From: Shewanella sp. Isolate11
Lineage (GTDB): Bacteria > Pseudomonadota > Gammaproteobacteria > Enterobacterales > Shewanellaceae
DNA: 64,000 nucleotides
Direction of reading: 5' to 3'
Assembly: GCF_022398315.1 (NCBI RefSeq)
Contig: NZ_JAKEVF010000004.1
Span: forward strand, 62,001 to 126,000
A program made the translations under genes and the position numbers. The notes under the pieces were generated by a model, which did not search any database, was not told where the DNA came from, and saw only the letters and a program-made list of their open reading frames with translations. Shown piece after piece: positions 55,274 to 64,000 of the stretch. Every line of letters begins with the position of its first letter. The stretch's first letter is position 1.

Positions 55274-57565
55274 TTAAGCGTTAGCCGATACTTGTGTATC
55301 GAGTATTGTTTTGCTGTTTTTGGCTGCGATCGCTTTTCTAATAATGTCGAATAGGAATGCACCGAGGAATAGACCTCCAATACTAAACACCACATCGCCA
55401 GGGACACGCATCCAAACTAAGGTTTCAACCAGTGGACTGTGGATCACCTCTGGTGAGCGGGCAAACCAATAGCCATTCTCTAATACCGCGAAGAACTGTG
55501 TGATACCTACAGGCAGTAGTGAGATAAATACCATGCCTGCGAGTCCGAGGTTTAGACTCCAGAAGGCGCCTTTCAGTAACTTTTCATTCCACTGAATTTG
55601 TCCAGTGAGGCCACGAAGACAGAATAACATCAGTCCTACACCTAGCATGCCATACACACCCATAAAGGCAGCGTGGCCGTGGGTCGCCGTGGTGTTAAGC
55701 CCCTGGATGAAGTAGAGGGCGATAGGTGGATTGATCAGGAAGCCCAGTACACCAGCGCCGACTAAGTTCCAGAATGCCGTGGCAACGAAGAACATGATGG
55801 CCCACTTGTAGCGGATCATCCATGGGCTAGCATTACGCATACGGTAGCTTTCAATCGCCTCGAACCCAATCAGTGCCAGTGGTACCACTTCCAGTGCTGA
55901 GAAAATCGCACCCCAGGCAATAACCCCTGTTGGTGTACCGGTGAAGTAAAGGTGGTGTAGGGTCCCGATAAGGCCACCAGTTAAGAAGATCACTGTGGTA
56001 AACAGTACCGCCGCATTTGCACTTCGAGCACGAATAAGTCCAAGACGAACCAACATCAAAGCGATAACAGAGGTCGCAAAAGTCTCGAAGAAGCCTTCAA
56101 CCCAAAGGTGGACCACCCACCAACGCCAGTATTCGGCAATGGCTAAATTGGTGTGTTTACCCATGAATAGACCTGCGCCGTAAAATAGACCGATAGCGAC
56201 ACAAGAAGCGTAGAGTACCCAAATCACGGGACGCATTTCGCCTTTTACTTTTAGTGCGGGGCGAATCGCAGCAGTGACTAAGGCTAACCAGATCAATAGT
56301 CCAACTAAAAGTAACACCTGCCAAACGCGGCCTAAATCGATATATTCATATCCTTGATGACCGAATAAGAAGTTGGTGTCTAAGTCGAAGTATTGTTGAA
56401 CACCAATCCATTCACCCGCCATGGAGCCAAGTACCACGACGACCAGAGCTGCCCAGAGTATATTGACACCTAGACGTTGGAATTTAGGCTCATATCCTGA
56501 TAAAGCGGGAGCAATATAAAGCCCTGTGCCTAACCAAGCGGTGGCGATCCAGAACACCGCAAGCTGAGTATGCCAGGTGCGGGTTACCGAATAGGGCAGG
56601 ATTTCTGCCAAGGGAATACCATAAAAGTTCTGCCCCTCAACGGCATAGTGAGCCGTGATGCCTCCGAGTAGAATTTGTAACAAGAATAAACCGATAGCGG
56701 TGACAAAATATTTACCAACGGCTTTTTGCGAGGCCGTTGGCTTCTTCAAGAATAGGGGATCTTGTTCGGCGGGCTTTGGCAGCTCCTCATGTTTACCTGC
56801 GGCGTGGTACCAGACTAATGCGCCGATCCCGGCAATTAGGGTAACCACACTTAAGATTGACCAGACAATATTATCGGCAGTCGGCGTATTGCCAATTTGA
56901 GGGTCGAAAGGCCAGTTATTGGTATAAGTATAATCTTGTCCCTGCCGCTCAGTGATAGCGGCCCAAGCTCCCCAAAACAGGAAGCTATTTAGCTGCTGGC
57001 GACGTTCAAGATCTGGAACCGTAGCTTCTTTCATCGCATACTGTTCGCGTAATACTGATAATTTTGGATCATCACCAAACAGAGATAAGTAATGTTGTGA
57101 GACTTGATTAATGGCTTGGATGCGGACATCTGAGAGACTGATATTTATATTGCCATTTGCGTCTGTGACTACGCTATTGTGGCGGATATCTTCACGCAAA
57201 GCCTGTTCAAGTGCTGCTTGTTTTTGTGAGTCCAGTTCGTTAAAGCTTCTGTCGAATCTTTGTTGTGCCGTGATATCTAACCAGGCTTGGGCTTCACGAT
57301 GTAACCAGTCGGCAGTCCAGTCTGGAGCGACATAGGACCCATGGCCCCAGATCGAACCAAGCTGGTGGCCACCCATTGAGCGCCATACCAATTGGCCTTG
57401 TTCGATATCGTTTTGTGTCATGACAGCATTGCCATTGCTGTCGGTAAAGGCGGTGGGGATTGGGGGTTTTTCTCGATATATTTCACTGCCTATGCTTAGC
57501 AGTACCGTAAAGGAAGCGACCAGCACAACCAGTAGTGCTATCGCGGTTAGCCGTTGTTTACTCAT
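55274..57565 (-). CDS. norB: quinol-dependent nitric oxide reductase (qNOR)
   Basis: Single-subunit NO reductase (2 NO + quinol to N2O). The 763 residues include an N-terminal membrane helix and a periplasmic domain of about 200 residues that replaces NorC, with GQLVWRSMGGHQLGSIWGHGSYVAPDW. A 12-helix haem-copper-oxidase-like core follows, with metal-ligand histidines such as in WVVHLWVEGFFE, GTLHHLYFTG and TATHGHAAFMGVYG. The length is typical of qNOR. It serves NO detoxification or respiration. The upstream region carries NorR sites and a sigma-54 promoter. Confidence 0.95.
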   Translation of the reverse strand: MSKQRLTAIALLVVLVASFTVLLSIGSEIYREKPPIPTAFTDSNGNAVMTQNDIEQGQLVWRSMGGHQLGSIWGHGSYVAPDWTADWLHREAQAWLDITAQQRFDRSFNELDSQKQAALEQALREDIRHNSVVTDANGNINISLSDVRIQAINQVSQHYLSLFGDDPKLSVLREQYAMKEATVPDLERRQQLNSFLFWGAWAAITERQGQDYTYTNNWPFDPQIGNTPTADNIVWSILSVVTLIAGIGALVWYHAAGKHEELPKPAEQDPLFLKKPTASQKAVGKYFVTAIGLFLLQILLGGITAHYAVEGQNFYGIPLAEILPYSVTRTWHTQLAVFWIATAWLGTGLYIAPALSGYEPKFQRLGVNILWAALVVVVLGSMAGEWIGVQQYFDLDTNFLFGHQGYEYIDLGRVWQVLLLVGLLIWLALVTAAIRPALKVKGEMRPVIWVLYASCVAIGLFYGAGLFMGKHTNLAIAEYWRWWVVHLWVEGFFETFATSVIALMLVRLGLIRARSANAAVLFTTVIFLTGGLIGTLHHLYFTGTPTGVIAWGAIFSALEVVPLALIGFEAIESYRMRNASPWMIRYKWAIMFFVATAFWNLVGAGVLGFLINPPIALYFIQGLNTTATHGHAAFMGVYGMLGVGLMLFCLRGLTGQIQWNEKLLKGAFWSLNLGLAGMVFISLLPVGITQFFAVLENGYWFARSPEVIHSPLVETLVWMRVPGDVVFSIGGLFLGAFLFDIIRKAIAAKNSKTILDTQVSANA

Positions 57566-57612
57566 AAAGCCTCTCAGTGCAATTTAGGGTCAGAATTGGT
57601 TACCTTTCTCTT

Positions 57613-57628
57613 TGCACTGGCTATGCCA
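57613..57628 (-). promoter_or_regulatory. sigma-54 promoter (-24/-12) of norB
   Basis: On the minus strand TGGCATAGCCAGTGCA has GG and GC dinucleotides at the correct 10-base spacing and 13 of 16 agreement with the TGGCACG-N4-TTGCA pattern. It ends 48 bases before the norB start codon, which has a GAGAGG ribosome site. Confidence 0.8.
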
Positions 57629-57682
57629 CTTATTTAACATGTTGTTTTTAATTGTTAATTTTTATTTTTCGTCATCCATCAA

Positions 57683-57737
57683 TGTTAATATGACAATACC
57701 TTAAAGTGTTTAAATGACATATTGTGTCAATATGACA
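57683..57737. promoter_or_regulatory. three NorR enhancer sites upstream of norB
   Basis: TGTTAATATGACA (57683-57695), TGTTTAAATGACA (57707-57719) and TGTCAATATGACA (57725-57737) share the consensus TGTYWAWATGACA, with GT-N7-AC as the known NorR core. Three sites before a sigma-54 promoter match the arrangement known for E. coli norVW. Confidence 0.8.
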
Positions 57738-57809
57738 TTAGTGGTCGTTATGTTTGTCTATTTGATAGTCATTTTTTGCTTCATACTGTTTGGTATTACA
57801 TAGCCTTTA

Positions 57810-57836
57810 AAAAAAGCCAGCAAATTGCTGGCTTTT
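57810..57836 (-). terminator. terminator of lpxL
   Basis: A stem AAAAGCCAGC/GCTGGCTTTT with a 5-nt loop, followed in the minus direction by a U run. It lies between lpxL and the norB control region. Confidence 0.88.
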
Positions 57837-57876
57837 GTTTTTTGTGATATTTAGCTTAAAACATACGAAGAAAATA

Positions 57877-58803
57877 TTAACGATATAAAGAGAGATCTTC
57901 TTTATTCGGGCGGGTCTTAAATCGACGGTGCAACCACATATATTGTGCGCGGTTTCTATCGATAATCGACTCGACAATTTTATTGCCCCGAATGGCATCT
58001 TCGACTTCGTTTTCACCGGGGAAATTATCCAGCGGTGCTTGGATCTCAATGGTATAGCCATTATCGTCGGCATTACGTTCAACGAAGAAGGGTAAGACTT
58101 TTGCCTTACCCAGTTTGGCTAAGGTTGTGGCTCCGGTGATGGTTGCCGCATCTGGAACATTAAAAAAAGGAATAAATACCGCGCTCGAACGACCAAAGTC
58201 TTGGTCGGCGGTATACCAGATCACATCGGGATTACGTAGGCTGCGCACCATCTGCCGCAGATCGCGTTTGGGCACTAAGCCCTTGTTGGAACGTAAACGG
58301 CCATTAACTTGTAAGTACTCCATCAACGGATTGTTGTGAGGGCGATAGACTCCAATTCCGGGTTGGAACTGACCAAAGATACGCGCGCCCATCTCCAGAG
58401 GTAAACAGTGAACAGCAAATAAGATCACTCCCTGACCAGAGGCGATGGTTTGTTCCACATGCTCTTGACCTTTGATGGTCATGTGTTGCTGAACCTTGTC
58501 ATTGCTCCACCACCATGCGTTGGCGATATCGAAGATTGCCTTGCCGGTTTCTTCAAAGTTACGAGTGAGCAATTGCGCCTGTTCTTGGGCTGATAATTCA
58601 GGGAAACACAGCTCGATATTGCGTTTGGCTGTGTTTACTCGACTGCCTGCAAGCAGCTTGGCTAAACGCCCGATCCCTTTACCGATAGACATCTGCATAG
58701 GTAGTGGTAGCAATTGGGTGAGACGCATTAAAGCCACGCCAAACCAGATCAGCCAGTATTTAGGATGGTAAAATTGTGATGAGAACTCTGCTTTATCGAC
58801 CAC
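57877..58803 (-). CDS. lpxL: lipid A lauroyl acyltransferase, LpxL type
   Basis: Late acyltransferase that adds a secondary acyl chain to Kdo2-lipid IVA at the inner membrane. The 308-residue protein has an N-terminal membrane helix and the catalytic HX4E motif in AVHCLPLEMGARIFG near residue 132. It also carries the conserved GIGVYRPHNNPLMEYLQ and the C-terminal APEQYMWLHRRFKTRP-like end (NRAQYMWLHRRFKTRP). It is divergent from hldE, another lipopolysaccharide gene. Confidence 0.92.
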   Translation of the reverse strand: MVDKAEFSSQFYHPKYWLIWFGVALMRLTQLLPLPMQMSIGKGIGRLAKLLAGSRVNTAKRNIELCFPELSAQEQAQLLTRNFEETGKAIFDIANAWWWSNDKVQQHMTIKGQEHVEQTIASGQGVILFAVHCLPLEMGARIFGQFQPGIGVYRPHNNPLMEYLQVNGRLRSNKGLVPKRDLRQMVRSLRNPDVIWYTADQDFGRSSAVFIPFFNVPDAATITGATTLAKLGKAKVLPFFVERNADDNGYTIEIQAPLDNFPGENEVEDAIRGNKIVESIIDRNRAQYMWLHRRFKTRPNKEDLSLYR

Positions 58804-58867
58804 GGACGACTCAAATGATTAACGAAAATTACTGCTTATTCTAACGCAAAAAACGAGTAAAATTAGG

Positions 58868-58873
58868 TATAAT
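58868..58873 (+). promoter_or_regulatory. -10 box of hldE
   Basis: TATAAT at 58868-58873, 32 bases before the hldE start. The -35 region is weak. Confidence 0.5.
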
Positions 58874-58905
58874 CATGGATTAATTTTTGAAAAGACAACC
58901 TCAAT

Positions 58906-60336
58906 ATGAAGATTTCTCTGCCCGCATTTGAAAAAGCCAAAGTTCTTGTTGTTGGTGACGTGATGCTAGATCGTTACTGGACAGGTGCCACTGGCCGTAT
59001 TTCTCCTGAAGCGCCTGTGCCTGTAGTTAGGGTTGATCAAATTGAGGATAGACCCGGCGGCGCGGCAAACGTGGCGTTGAATATTGCCTCTTTAGGTGGT
59101 CATGCAAAACTCGCGGGGATTGTTGGGGAAGATGACAATGCCGAGGCATTAACCAAGGGCGTTAAAGTGCTTGGAGTTGATCCTAAATGGTATCGCGTGG
59201 CCGATAAGCCCACCATTACTAAGCTTCGAGTGATGTCTCGCAATCAGCAGCTGTTGCGTCTCGATTTCGAACAGCCTTATGGCGCCGAGCATAGCAATGC
59301 CTTGTTAAGCAGCGCTGAATCGCAATTAGATCAAGTATCTGTAGTGGTGCTATCTGATTATGCCAAGGGCGCTATTGATCAGCCGCAAGCATTTATTGCC
59401 AATGCTAAAGCTAAAGGGGTCAAGGTGTTAGTCGACCCAAAAGGCAGTGATTTTTCTCGCTATCGTGGTGCTAGCTTGTTGACGCCAAATATGTCTGAGT
59501 TTGAACAAGTGGTGGGTAAGGTGACGAGCGAAGCCGATTTGGTAGAAAAAGCCCAAGGCCTGCTGACACAATTTGAACTCGATGCCTTGTTGGTGACTCG
59601 TTCGGAAAAAGGGATGACCTTAATCACCCACAGCGGTCCTGAGCTGCATATTCCTACGGTTGCACGTGAAGTGCATGATGTTACAGGTGCCGGCGATACG
59701 GTAATTTCGGCTCTGGCTGTGGCTTTAGCTGCTGGAAGCGATTTGCCACAAGCCTGTGCTATAGCCAATACGGCAGCGGGCATTGTCGTGGGCAAGCTGG
59801 GAACTTCGACGGTGAATCGTATCGAATTGATTGCTGCGCTGAACCTGAATCATGGCGAAAGTGGCTTTGGTGTATTGACTGAAGATCAATTAGTTTACGC
59901 TCTCGAAGAGGCTAAGCTCAGGGGGGAGCGAGTGGTGATGACCAATGGTTGTTTCGATATCTTGCATGCGGGACACGTGAGCTATCTGCAACAGGCTAAA
60001 GCCTTGGGCGATCGCCTTATCGTGGCGGTAAATGATGACAGTTCGGTGAAACGCCTTAAGGGTGAGGAACGCCCGGTAAATCCACTGGATCGCCGCATGG
60101 CTGTATTAGCGGGTTTAGCCTCGGTAGATTGGGTCGTCAGCTTTAGTGAAGATACACCTCAGCGCATTATTGCCCGCCTGTTACCGAATATGTTGGTGAA
60201 AGGTGGCGATTATAATGTGGAAGATATTGCGGGTGGTAAAGAAGTGATTGCCGCTGGCGGTAGTGTCGAAGTGCTAGGTTTTGAAGACGGTGTATCGACC
60301 ACGGCGATTATTCAAAACATCATGGCTAAACAGTGA
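58906..60336 (+). CDS. hldE: bifunctional heptose 7-phosphate kinase / heptose 1-phosphate adenylyltransferase
   Basis: Makes ADP-heptose for the lipopolysaccharide inner core. The 476-residue protein has an N-terminal ribokinase-like domain ([24 protein letters not shown], catalytic [10 protein letters not shown]) to about residue 315. A C-terminal cytidylyltransferase-like domain carries [20 protein letters not shown] with the HxGH motif. Both activities are intact. The next gene overlaps by 4 bases. Confidence 0.96.
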   Translation: MKISLPAFEKAKVLVVGDVMLDRYWTGATGRISPEAPVPVVRVDQIEDRPGGAANVALNIASLGGHAKLAGIVGEDDNAEALTKGVKVLGVDPKWYRVADKPTITKLRVMSRNQQLLRLDFEQPYGAEHSNALLSSAESQLDQVSVVVLSDYAKGAIDQPQAFIANAKAKGVKVLVDPKGSDFSRYRGASLLTPNMSEFEQVVGKVTSEADLVEKAQGLLTQFELDALLVTRSEKGMTLITHSGPELHIPTVAREVHDVTGAGDTVISALAVALAAGSDLPQACAIANTAAGIVVGKLGTSTVNRIELIAALNLNHGESGFGVLTEDQLVYALEEAKLRGERVVMTNGCFDILHAGHVSYLQQAKALGDRLIVAVNDDSSVKRLKGEERPVNPLDRRMAVLAGLASVDWVVSFSEDTPQRIIARLLPNMLVKGGDYNVEDIAGGKEVIAAGGSVEVLGFEDGVSTTAIIQNIMAKQ

Positions 60337-61235
60337 TTTTTCAGGCATTACTGATAGCGACCAGCTGGTTTTGGACGCCACTTACCATGAGTGGCGACAT
60401 TCACAGTCAAAACAGCCAAGCCTTAGTATGCCATGTACAAACATTAGCCTTATGCCTTGCGCAGCTGCCTGAGAGTGCAAGGCAACAATTGCCTGATATT
60501 GAGCGTTTAAGACAAGATATGGGCCAGCGTGGCGCGATGGCAAGGCCGATTCAGCATGATGATATTGCTGGGGTGATCTTGCTCAATGTCGATAATATCC
60601 CCAAGGCATCATCGGCATTATTGAACGGCCGAGTTTATAGTTTAGCGCTGCACAATACCTTGGATATGACCCTGCGCCACGAGCTGGGTCATCTTGCGAT
60701 CACTTCCTCCAACTCTACCTACCTAACTCAAAAGCGTTTAACCACATTTCAGCATGAATGGCTGGCCGACTTTTATCTGTTTTGGTCACTGGCCAAAGCG
60801 GGTCAGCCCATTGAACTAGCATGGCAGCAATATCACAGACGCAATATCGGTATTTTTGAGAGTGTCGATGCCATGTCTCACTGGAGCACGCCGATGTTAA
60901 CTCAGTTGTTGGAAAGTTATAGTTGGCAGGCTTTAGCTCAATTTGAGGATTTTGATGCACTGATTGATGAGTGTTATCCGAGGTTAAAGCAATATAACCA
61001 AGATGAACTCAATGAGTATGCTAGCCTTATTCAGCGCTTATTTGGCAGCACAATGCAGCATAATTTACCGCATTATATGTTCTGGCGCCGACCGGAAATG
61101 GGTCGCTTTATTAAACCTACGGTAGAACAATTGATGGGGAAAACCCAAGCACATCAATGGTTAATACAGCAAAGACTGGCAGAGCAAATTTTAACTGAGG
61201 ATGATGCCTCCCATGAGGCTGGGCATAAGCTGTAA
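60333..61235 (+). CDS. uncharacterised HEXXH-motif protein, putative zincin
   Basis: A 300-residue protein. The zinc motif lies in [15 protein letters not shown], with a downstream [12 protein letters not shown] that could supply the third ligand as in gluzincins (E followed three residues later by D). A hydrophobic N-terminus ([16 protein letters not shown]) may be a signal peptide or anchor. The GTG start overlaps the hldE stop by 4 bases, so expression is coupled to heptose synthesis. I do not recognise the family. Peptidase activity is inferred from the motif only. Confidence 0.72.
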   Translation: MIFQALLIATSWFWTPLTMSGDIHSQNSQALVCHVQTLALCLAQLPESARQQLPDIERLRQDMGQRGAMARPIQHDDIAGVILLNVDNIPKASSALLNGRVYSLALHNTLDMTLRHELGHLAITSSNSTYLTQKRLTTFQHEWLADFYLFWSLAKAGQPIELAWQQYHRRNIGIFESVDAMSHWSTPMLTQLLESYSWQALAQFEDFDALIDECYPRLKQYNQDELNEYASLIQRLFGSTMQHNLPHYMFWRRPEMGRFIKPTVEQLMGKTQAHQWLIQQRLAEQILTEDDASHEAGHKL

Positions 61236-61270
61236 TTGCAGACAATATGAAAGTGAAAATACCCAATAAG

Positions 61271-61297
61271 AAAGGGAGCTAAATGCTCCCTTTTTAT
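61271..61297. terminator. terminator between the HEXXH gene and pntB
   Basis: A 9-bp stem AAAGGGAGC/GCTCCCTTT with a 5-nt loop and a T tract, between convergent genes. Confidence 0.85.
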
Positions 61298-61312
61298 TGA
61301 TTTAACAGTGGA

Positions 61313-62689
61313 TTAAAGCGCTTTTAAAATCGCTTCCACGCTGGCTTTAGCATCGCCAAACAACATTTGCGTGTTGTCTTTAAAGAACAGTGGGTTCTGC
61401 ACGCCCGCATAACCTGTGTTCATTGAACGCTTGAAGCCGATAACACTTTGGGCTTTCCATACTTCTAGCACTGGCATACCTGCAATTGGGCTACCTGGAT
61501 CTTCCATTGCGGCGGGGTTCACTGTGTCGTTAGCACCAATCACTAACACCACATCGGTATCACCAAAGTCTTCATTGATCTCGTCCATTTCTAGCACGAT
61601 ATCATAAGGCACCTTAGCTTCGGCTAGCAGTACGTTCATGTGGCCTGGAAGACGCCCTGCAACAGGGTGAATACCAAAGCGCACTTTGACGCCACTGTCA
61701 CGTAGCTTCTGAGTGATCTCGGCTACAGGATATTGTGCTTGAGCAACGGCCATACCATAACCAGGAGTGATGATGACTGAGGTTGCATTTTTTAGCATAT
61801 CAGCCACGTCTTCGGCGTTAGTTTCGCGATACTCACCTAACTCTTGATCTGCAGTCGATGCTACGCCATCACTACCGAAACCACCGGCGATAACAGAGAT
61901 AAATGAGCGGTTCATCGCCTTACACATGATGTAAGACAGGATGGCACCGGAAGACCCCACCAAGGCACCGACCACAATTAATAGGTCGTTTGATAGCATG
62001 AAGCCTGCGGCCGCGGCTGCCCAACCTGAATAGGAGTTCAGCATTGACACGACAACGGGCATATCGGCACCACCGATAGATGCCACTAAATGCCAGCCGA
62101 AGGCAAAAGCAATCAAGGTCATCAGCAGTAGTGCAGGCATAGTGCCGCCGGTATTGACGAAGTTCACCATTAAGATAAGCGAGGCGATTACCGCGATCAG
62201 ATTAAGCTTATGGCGGTGAGGTAGCATCATAGGTTTCGATGAAATAATGCCGCGCAATTTACCGAAAGCCACAACAGAGCCGGTAAAGGTGACCGCACCA
62301 ATAAAGATCCCTAAGAAGACTTCAACTAAGTGAATGTTAAGCATGGCGCCGCTTAAATCATGCAAGTCGATAAAGCTGTTAAAGCCAACGAGCACTGCCG
62401 CCATACCCACAAAGCTGTGAAGTACTGCCACTAACTCAGGCATTTCAGTCATTTCAACTTTCAATGCTAGGCGAACACCGATAGCGCCACCAATGACCAT
62501 GGCGAGGATGATCCATTGTAAGCCACTCGATTCAGGGCTGAGTATGGTTGCGCCTAGGGCGATGACCATACCAATAATGCCGAATAAGTTGCCGTTTTTA
62601 GCCGATTCTTGCTTCGACAATCCTGCGAGACTGAAGATGAAGAAGATGGCTGCAACGATATATGCTGCTGTTACCAGTCCTTGAGACAC
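61313..62689 (-). CDS. pntB: NAD(P) transhydrogenase subunit beta
   Basis: Proton-translocating transhydrogenase subunit (NADH + NADP to NAD + NADPH). The 458 residues have about eight or nine membrane helices and a C-terminal NADP-binding domain III with [38 protein letters not shown] and [23 protein letters not shown]. It starts 11 bases after pntA. Confidence 0.96.
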   Translation of the reverse strand: MSQGLVTAAYIVAAIFFIFSLAGLSKQESAKNGNLFGIIGMVIALGATILSPESSGLQWIILAMVIGGAIGVRLALKVEMTEMPELVAVLHSFVGMAAVLVGFNSFIDLHDLSGAMLNIHLVEVFLGIFIGAVTFTGSVVAFGKLRGIISSKPMMLPHRHKLNLIAVIASLILMVNFVNTGGTMPALLLMTLIAFAFGWHLVASIGGADMPVVVSMLNSYSGWAAAAAGFMLSNDLLIVVGALVGSSGAILSYIMCKAMNRSFISVIAGGFGSDGVASTADQELGEYRETNAEDVADMLKNATSVIITPGYGMAVAQAQYPVAEITQKLRDSGVKVRFGIHPVAGRLPGHMNVLLAEAKVPYDIVLEMDEINEDFGDTDVVLVIGANDTVNPAAMEDPGSPIAGMPVLEVWKAQSVIGFKRSMNTGYAGVQNPLFFKDNTQMLFGDAKASVEAILKAL

Positions 62690-62700
62690 GTTAAACCCCC

Positions 62701-64000
62701 TTAATTCTTACGGAACATCTTCAGCATGCGCTGAGTGACGGTGAAGCCGCCAAAGATGTTGATACTGGCAATGAGCACTGCGATAAAGGCGAGCACTGTC
62801 GTTAAGGTCGAACCATGACCTATCTGCAGTAAAGCGCCGACAACGATGATGCCTGAAATAGCGTTAGTCACTGACATCAGTGGTGTATGCAATGAATGCG
62901 ATACGTTCCACACCACGTAGTAACCTACAACACATGACAGTACAAACACGGTAAAGTGCGATAAAAACTCGGCTGGGGCAACTGAAGCGACAGCGCCAAA
63001 ACCAATGAGTCCTAAGGCACCCAAGATGTATTTAAGCTTTGAGGGCTTTTTAACTTCTACTGGTGCAGGTTCAGCCTTGGCTGCCGGTTGTTGTGGTGCC
63101 GCTGAAACCGAAATCGCTGGTGGCGGGAAGGTGATTTCACCATCACGAGTCACCGTCATGTTGCGCATTACCACATCGTCAAAGTCCAATACGGCATTGC
63201 CGTCTTTTTCTTTGCACATTAACTTCATTAAATTAACTAGGTTAGTGCCGTACAGTTGTGAAGACTGAGCCGGAAGACGTCCGGGGAGATCGGTGTAACC
63301 AATCACTTTAACGCCGTTGTCAGTAACAATGAGTTCACCGGATTGGGTGTATTCACAGTTACCGCCGGTTGCGGCAGCCAAATCGACAATCACCGAGCCT
63401 GGTTTCATACTATCGACCATAGCCTTAGTGATCAGTTTGGGAGCTGGACGACCTGGGATCAGTGCGGTGGTGATAATGATATCGACTTCTTTCGCTTGCT
63501 CGGCAAACAGCGCCATTTCGGCGGCGATAAATTCATCTGACATGGTTTTAGCGTAACCGTCAGATGAACCGCCTTCTTCGTCACCAAAGTCGAGTTTTAA
63601 GAATTCGCCGCCCATTGATTCGATCTGTTCGGCGACTTCAAGACGGGTATCGAAGGCGCGAACGATGGCGCCCAATGAGCCAGCGGTTCCGATGGCGGCA
63701 AGACCGGCAACACCAGCACCAATGACCAACACTTTTGCCGGAGGTACTTTACCTGCGGCAGTTATTTGTCCGGTAAAGAAGCGGCCAAACTGATGCGCTG
63801 CTTCGACTACGGCGCGATAACCACCGATATTGGCCATCGATGATAACGCATCCAGAGATTGGGCTCGGGAGATCCGCGGCACCATATCCATTGCCATCAC
63901 GGTGACATTACGCTTGGAAAGTTTTTCGACTAGTTCAGGATTTTGTGCTGGCCAGATAAAACTGACCAAGGTGGTTCCTGCTTTTAATAACTCAATTTCT
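62701..64000 (-). CDS. pntA: NAD(P) transhydrogenase subunit alpha, 5' end outside window
   Basis: NAD-binding subunit of the transhydrogenase. About 433 residues are visible. The frame continues to the window edge ([20 protein letters not shown]), so roughly 75 N-terminal residues are missing against a family length near 510. The NAD-binding fold shows [20 protein letters not shown], then the RQD-loop-side segment [20 protein letters not shown]-terminal membrane helices follow a Pro/Ala linker. It is upstream gene of pntAB. Confidence 0.96.
   Translation of the reverse strand, partial: EIELLKAGTTLVSFIWPAQNPELVEKLSKRNVTVMAMDMVPRISRAQSLDALSSMANIGGYRAVVEAAHQFGRFFTGQITAAGKVPPAKVLVIGAGVAGLAAIGTAGSLGAIVRAFDTRLEVAEQIESMGGEFLKLDFGDEEGGSSDGYAKTMSDEFIAAEMALFAEQAKEVDIIITTALIPGRPAPKLITKAMVDSMKPGSVIVDLAAATGGNCEYTQSGELIVTDNGVKVIGYTDLPGRLPAQSSQLYGTNLVNLMKLMCKEKDGNAVLDFDDVVMRNMTVTRDGEITFPPPAISVSAAPQQPAAKAEPAPVEVKKPSKLKYILGALGLIGFGAVASVAPAEFLSHFTVFVLSCVVGYYVVWNVSHSLHTPLMSVTNAISGIIVVGALLQIGHGSTLTTVLAFIAVLIASINIFGGFTVTQRMLKMFRKN

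Overview
The window looks like chromosomal DNA of a marine gammaproteobacterium of the Shewanella type. The evidence is the arginine succinyltransferase genes beside a short DUF1338 gene and crp, a PutA without a DNA-binding domain, the crp/prkB/yheU/yheT/yheS/yheV and ygiF/glnE/hldE neighbourhoods shared with enterobacteria, and intergenic repeat elements. This assignment comes from gene content only; no database was searched. No rRNA, tRNA, CRISPR array, transposase, integrase or prophage gene was seen.

Layout. 1-4.5 kb: arginine catabolism (end of astC, astA, astD, DUF1338 enzyme). 4.5-4.75 kb: a MITE-like element with terminal inverted repeats. 4.8-7.3 kb: PepSY protein, response regulator and histidine kinase. 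7.4-16.9 kb: crp and the prkB-yheU-yheT-yheS-yheV neighbourhood, interrupted by a Tat-signal protein and a GMC oxidoreductase. 17.4-21.1 kb: RNA helicases DbpA and RhlE, and a DUF3622 protein. 21.2-24.1 kb: agmatine deiminase with an amidase. 24.2-28.6 kb: the main accessory region. It has two inverted, diverged copies of a hairpin repeat bracketing three small AT-rich genes (a membrane protein and two related beta-helix-like proteins), then a chemotaxis receptor and a small lipoprotein. 28.6-40.4 kb: cydDC, putA, an SH3 protein, phosphate transporter with its PhoU-like partner, and a CYTH/CHAD protein. 40.5-47.4 kb: an eight-gene minus-strand cluster lying between ygiF and glnE. It encodes a lipoprotein, DUF350, a membrane-fused aminopropyltransferase, DUF2170, PspA, DUF2491, a small protein and a voltage-gated-type channel. 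47.6-50.5 kb: glnE. 50.6-57.6 kb: quinol nitric oxide reductase norB, its activator norR and two M16 peptidase-like genes. 57.9-61.2 kb: lpxL, hldE and an uncharacterised HEXXH protein. 61.3-64 kb: pntB and the 3' part of pntA.

How parts work together. The clearest regulatory reading is upstream of norB: three GT-N7-AC NorR-type sites followed by a sigma-54 -24/-12 element, with norR directly downstream of norB. The PspA/channel/aminopropyltransferase cluster carries a perfect 13-bp palindrome, GACATAWTATGTC, at both its head and an internal promoter. That suggests one dedicated regulator for the whole cluster. The best candidates for something undescribed are this cluster with its operator and the three-gene beta-helix/membrane island at 24.5-25.6 kb.
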